The notes under the pieces were generated by a model. The model did not search any database. It was not told where the DNA came from and saw nothing but the letters and a program-made list of their open reading frames with translations. From contig JAGSHN010000001.1 in assembly GCA_029855935.1 (NCBI GenBank), positions 1 to 8,937 of the forward strand: 8,937 bases of DNA, in the 5' to 3' direction. Positions 7,012-8,937 of the stretch are shown here, piece by piece. Position 1 is the stretch's first letter, and every line of letters begins with the position of its first letter. The translations under genes and the position numbers were made by a program. Source of the stretch: Candidatus Thorarchaeota archaeon (GTDB taxonomy: Archaea; Asgardarchaeota; Thorarchaeia; Thorarchaeales; Thorarchaeaceae).

Positions 7012-7571
7012 ACCCTCGCCAGTCGGTCTGGTCGTCGTCAGTGCGAATCACTCTCCCGCTACAGCAGTATGTGCGTTCCGCTTTAATACTCCTCTGGGAT
7101 CCCAGAGTCGCTCAGGAATGATCATTGATTCAGCTAGATGAGGCACCTCAGTTCTTGCTGATTAGTTGCAGCCCCTCTGTCAGAGAGAATATGGATGTGA
7201 CGTATGAGCCTGTATATGGGTTTTCGCACACCATACGCTCGGAGTCAGGAGTCTTTGTCGAACAAGTCTGCACCAACCTTACCTATTTTCGACAGTGAAT
7301 CTGGAATCTCCCCGATACTCCTCAAGATGGACAGGTCACTCTCATCGTTTCTCAGTATACTCTAGGTGACTCCCTCAAAGTCCAATCTGCCAGTCGGCGC
7401 GCTGGTGGCGACAGACCAGTCCTACACCATTCGACGCCTGCGAAGGAGGGTATGCCACTGTTCATAGCTCTTAGTCGTCCTATGGGCCGTTCGTGATGGG
7501 GCTTGCCCCCCGTGGAGGACTGGCTGTGACTGACGGTTCTGTGAACGGGTGACCGGGCCGTAACTATCATG
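7012..7571. other. Divergent intergenic region, mostly non-coding
   Basis: This separates the minus-strand gene starting at 7011 from the plus-strand DUF438 gene. A TATA-like element for the former is at 7082-7091. A 39-codon open stretch on the minus strand (7245-7361), ending in segments such as IGKVGADLFDKDS, looks mildly coding-like. It has no ATG and could be a gene remnant or chance. No RNA gene, repeat or terminator is evident in the rest. Confidence 0.4.
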
Positions 7572-7579
7572 TTTATATA
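7572..7579 (+). promoter_or_regulatory. TATA box of the DUF438-hemerythrin-PAS gene
   Basis: TTTATATA fits the archaeal TATA consensus. A start site about 26 nt downstream would be near 7601, giving a roughly 10-nt leader before the ATG at 7611. It also argues against the in-frame ATG at 7569, which would lie upstream of the transcript. A GTGAG shortly before 7611 could be a weak ribosome binding site. Confidence 0.6.
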
Positions 7580-7610
7580 CATATTAACTATTGTTAAGCC
7601 TGTGAGAAAG

Positions 7611-8879
7611 ATGATGGACGCCGCAAAGAAGCAGACGATCAAGGAGATAATCAGGCAGTTGCACGAGGGTGCAGACCCCGAGGAGATGAAGCGCAGGTTC
7701 CGGGACGCGATTGGCGACGTGAGCGCCACGGACATCTCGGTTGTCGAGGAGGAGTTGATTCGTGAGGGGATGCCCCGAGAGAGGATACGCAAGTTGTGTG
7801 ATGTTCATCTTGCGGTGTTCAGGGACTCGATAGAGCAGCAGAACGACATTGCTCCTGAGGGCCATCCTGTATACGTGTTGATGCACGAGCACAGCGCAAT
7901 GCTGGACGCTGCTGAGGAGCTGTCACAGATCGCATCGGCGATGAGAGAGGAGCAGCGCGGGCCGACCACGGAGGAGCTGATTCGGATACGGCATCTGGTC
8001 GCGCTGTTCAGGGACGCCGAGCGACACTATCTGCGTGAGGAGAACGTCCTGTTTCCGCATCTCGAGAGACACGGGGTCACCCAGCCCCCTGCGATAATGT
8101 GGATGGAGCACGACCAGATACGTGCGGTCAAGAAGATGCTCTTCTCGGCCGTGACGGAGGACGAGAGCGGGACGCACGTGGACGTGGAGCGTCTCGACCA
8201 GGCTGCGATTGGTCTTCGGGAGCTGCTGTCGAGCCACTTCTACAAGGAGAACAACATTCTGTTCCCGACGGCGCTGCGCCTCTTCACAGAGGACGACTGG
8301 ACGGCCGTCCGCAGGGACTTTGCGGAGATAGGCCTGTGTGACTTCTCGCCGAGGCTGCAGGTCCCCGGTGCCGAGGACTCTGCATCTGAGACGCAGGCAG
8401 GAGCGGAGACGGTGCCTGCCGCCACGGATGGCGAGGTGCAGTTCGAGACAGGGACACTCCGTCGTGAGGTGCTGGAGGCGATATTGAACACCCTGCCAGT
8501 CGACATCACGTTCGTGGATGCGGAGGACCGCGTGCGGTACTTCAGCAGGCCACAGGAGCGGTTCTTTGTCAGGCCCAAGTCGGTCCTGGGGCGACACGTC
8601 CAGTACTGCCACCCGCAGAAGAGCCTCCACATGGTCAATCGCATACTCGACGACTTCAAGAGCGGTCGTCGTGATGTCGCCGACTTCTGGATCCGGATTC
8701 GCGGTCGACTGATAATGATACGATACTTTGCGGTCCGCTCTCCAGATGGCGAGTATCTCGGCACTCTCGAGGTCAGCCAGGACATCACGGACATCAAGGC
8801 TCTTGAGGGCGAGAAGCGTCTTCTCGATGATGATGCGGACAGTGGTAGTCCGTCCGCACAGCCGGACACACAGACTTGA
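7611..8879 (+). CDS. DUF438-hemerythrin-PAS domain protein, probable diiron oxygen/redox sensor
   Basis: The 422-residue protein has the usual three-part layout of DUF438 proteins. Residues 5-75 are the helical DUF438 domain (IKEIIRQLHEGADPEEMKRRF, then EEELIREGMPRERIRKLCDVH). Residues 85-225 are a hemerythrin-like four-helix bundle. Its candidate diiron ligands are H92 and H94 in MHEHS, H139 and E143/E144 in ERHYLREENVLFPH, H150, H167 in MEHD, and H209 and E213 in SSHFYKENNILFP. A low-complexity acidic linker follows at about 252-280. Residues 285-405 are a PAS domain with GRHVQYCHPQKSLHMV, in which C333 and H334 are typical of this family. The protein is cytosolic and has no output domain of its own, so signalling partners are unknown. 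By family it should sense oxygen, nitric oxide or redox state. I start at 7611 because the TATA box at 7572-7579 overlaps the earlier ATG at 7569. No operon partner is visible. Confidence 0.9.
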   Translation: MMDAAKKQTIKEIIRQLHEGADPEEMKRRFRDAIGDVSATDISVVEEELIREGMPRERIRKLCDVHLAVFRDSIEQQNDIAPEGHPVYVLMHEHSAMLDAAEELSQIASAMREEQRGPTTEELIRIRHLVALFRDAERHYLREENVLFPHLERHGVTQPPAIMWMEHDQIRAVKKMLFSAVTEDESGTHVDVERLDQAAIGLRELLSSHFYKENNILFPTALRLFTEDDWTAVRRDFAEIGLCDFSPRLQVPGAEDSASETQAGAETVPAATDGEVQFETGTLRREVLEAILNTLPVDITFVDAEDRVRYFSRPQERFFVRPKSVLGRHVQYCHPQKSLHMVNRILDDFKSGRRDVADFWIRIRGRLIMIRYFAVRSPDGEYLGTLEVSQDITDIKALEGEKRLLDDDADSGSPSAQPDTQT

Positions 8880-8937
8880 ACGAGTGGGTTGTTAGGCAGT
8901 TCTGGTCCTCACCCCGGCCCACCCACGCGAACAGACC

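Noticed and set aside
7191-7298. A 35-codon plus-strand frame starting at ATG 7191
   Set aside because: It is short and has no good promoter, ribosome site or recognisable motif. Chance is sufficient.
7923-8630. A 235-codon minus-strand frame opposite the hemerythrin and PAS coding region
   Set aside because: It is a shadow of the DUF438-hemerythrin-PAS gene, and only that strand shows domain motifs.
1303-8937. A CRISPR array or Cas genes accompanying the Cas12-like TnpB proteins
   Set aside because: No regularly spaced direct repeats and no Cas adaptation genes are visible.

Overview
The window comes from an archaeon. It opens inside an archaeal-type 16S rRNA gene (515-region block at 251-269, 915-region block at 650-670, 3' tail TCACCTCCT at 1294-1302). 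The protein genes have TTTATATA-, TTTAAA- or TTTTTATAT-type TATA boxes where archaeal promoters should sit. Some 16S signatures, such as the run after the 515 region, recall Asgard archaea, but this placement is tentative. No 23S rRNA, 5S rRNA or tRNA-Ala follows the 16S gene in the remaining 7.6 kb.

Layout. 1-1302: 16S rRNA, 5' end missing. 1303-1645: trailer and spacer with several short hairpins and a 12-nt sequence (1608-1619) exactly complementary to the mature 16S 3' end. 1646-3019 (-): a TnpB-family protein that has lost about 165 residues in frame, including RuvC-I and RuvC-II. 3020-3647: divergent promoter region with an orphan coding-like fragment on the minus strand (3345-3563). 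3648-5609 (+): a longer TnpB-family protein with RuvC-I, zinc finger and RuvC-III, but without the usual RuvC-II glutamate. 5926-7011 (-): a 361-residue protein, possibly a distant DUF3800-like (RNase H fold) protein. 7012-7610: mostly non-coding. 7611-8879 (+): a DUF438-hemerythrin-PAS protein, probably a diiron oxygen or redox sensor.

The most notable signal is in the 16S gene. Between helix 45 and the anti-Shine-Dalgarno sequence lies a 30-nt insertion (1264-1293) that folds into a bulge-helix-bulge. Cleavage at the standard position in both 3-nt bulges, followed by ligation, would restore exactly the canonical tail GGATGGATCACCTCCT. I read this as a mini-intron that splits the anti-SD region from the rest of the 16S rRNA.

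The second theme is a pair of related TnpB elements facing away from each other. Each is bounded by short inverted repeats and neither has a TnpA transposase gene nearby. Downstream of the RuvC-III motif the two copies stay similar in DNA while their reading frames diverge. This suggests that the 3' part of each gene encodes a guide-type RNA (reRNA/omegaRNA) rather than needed protein.
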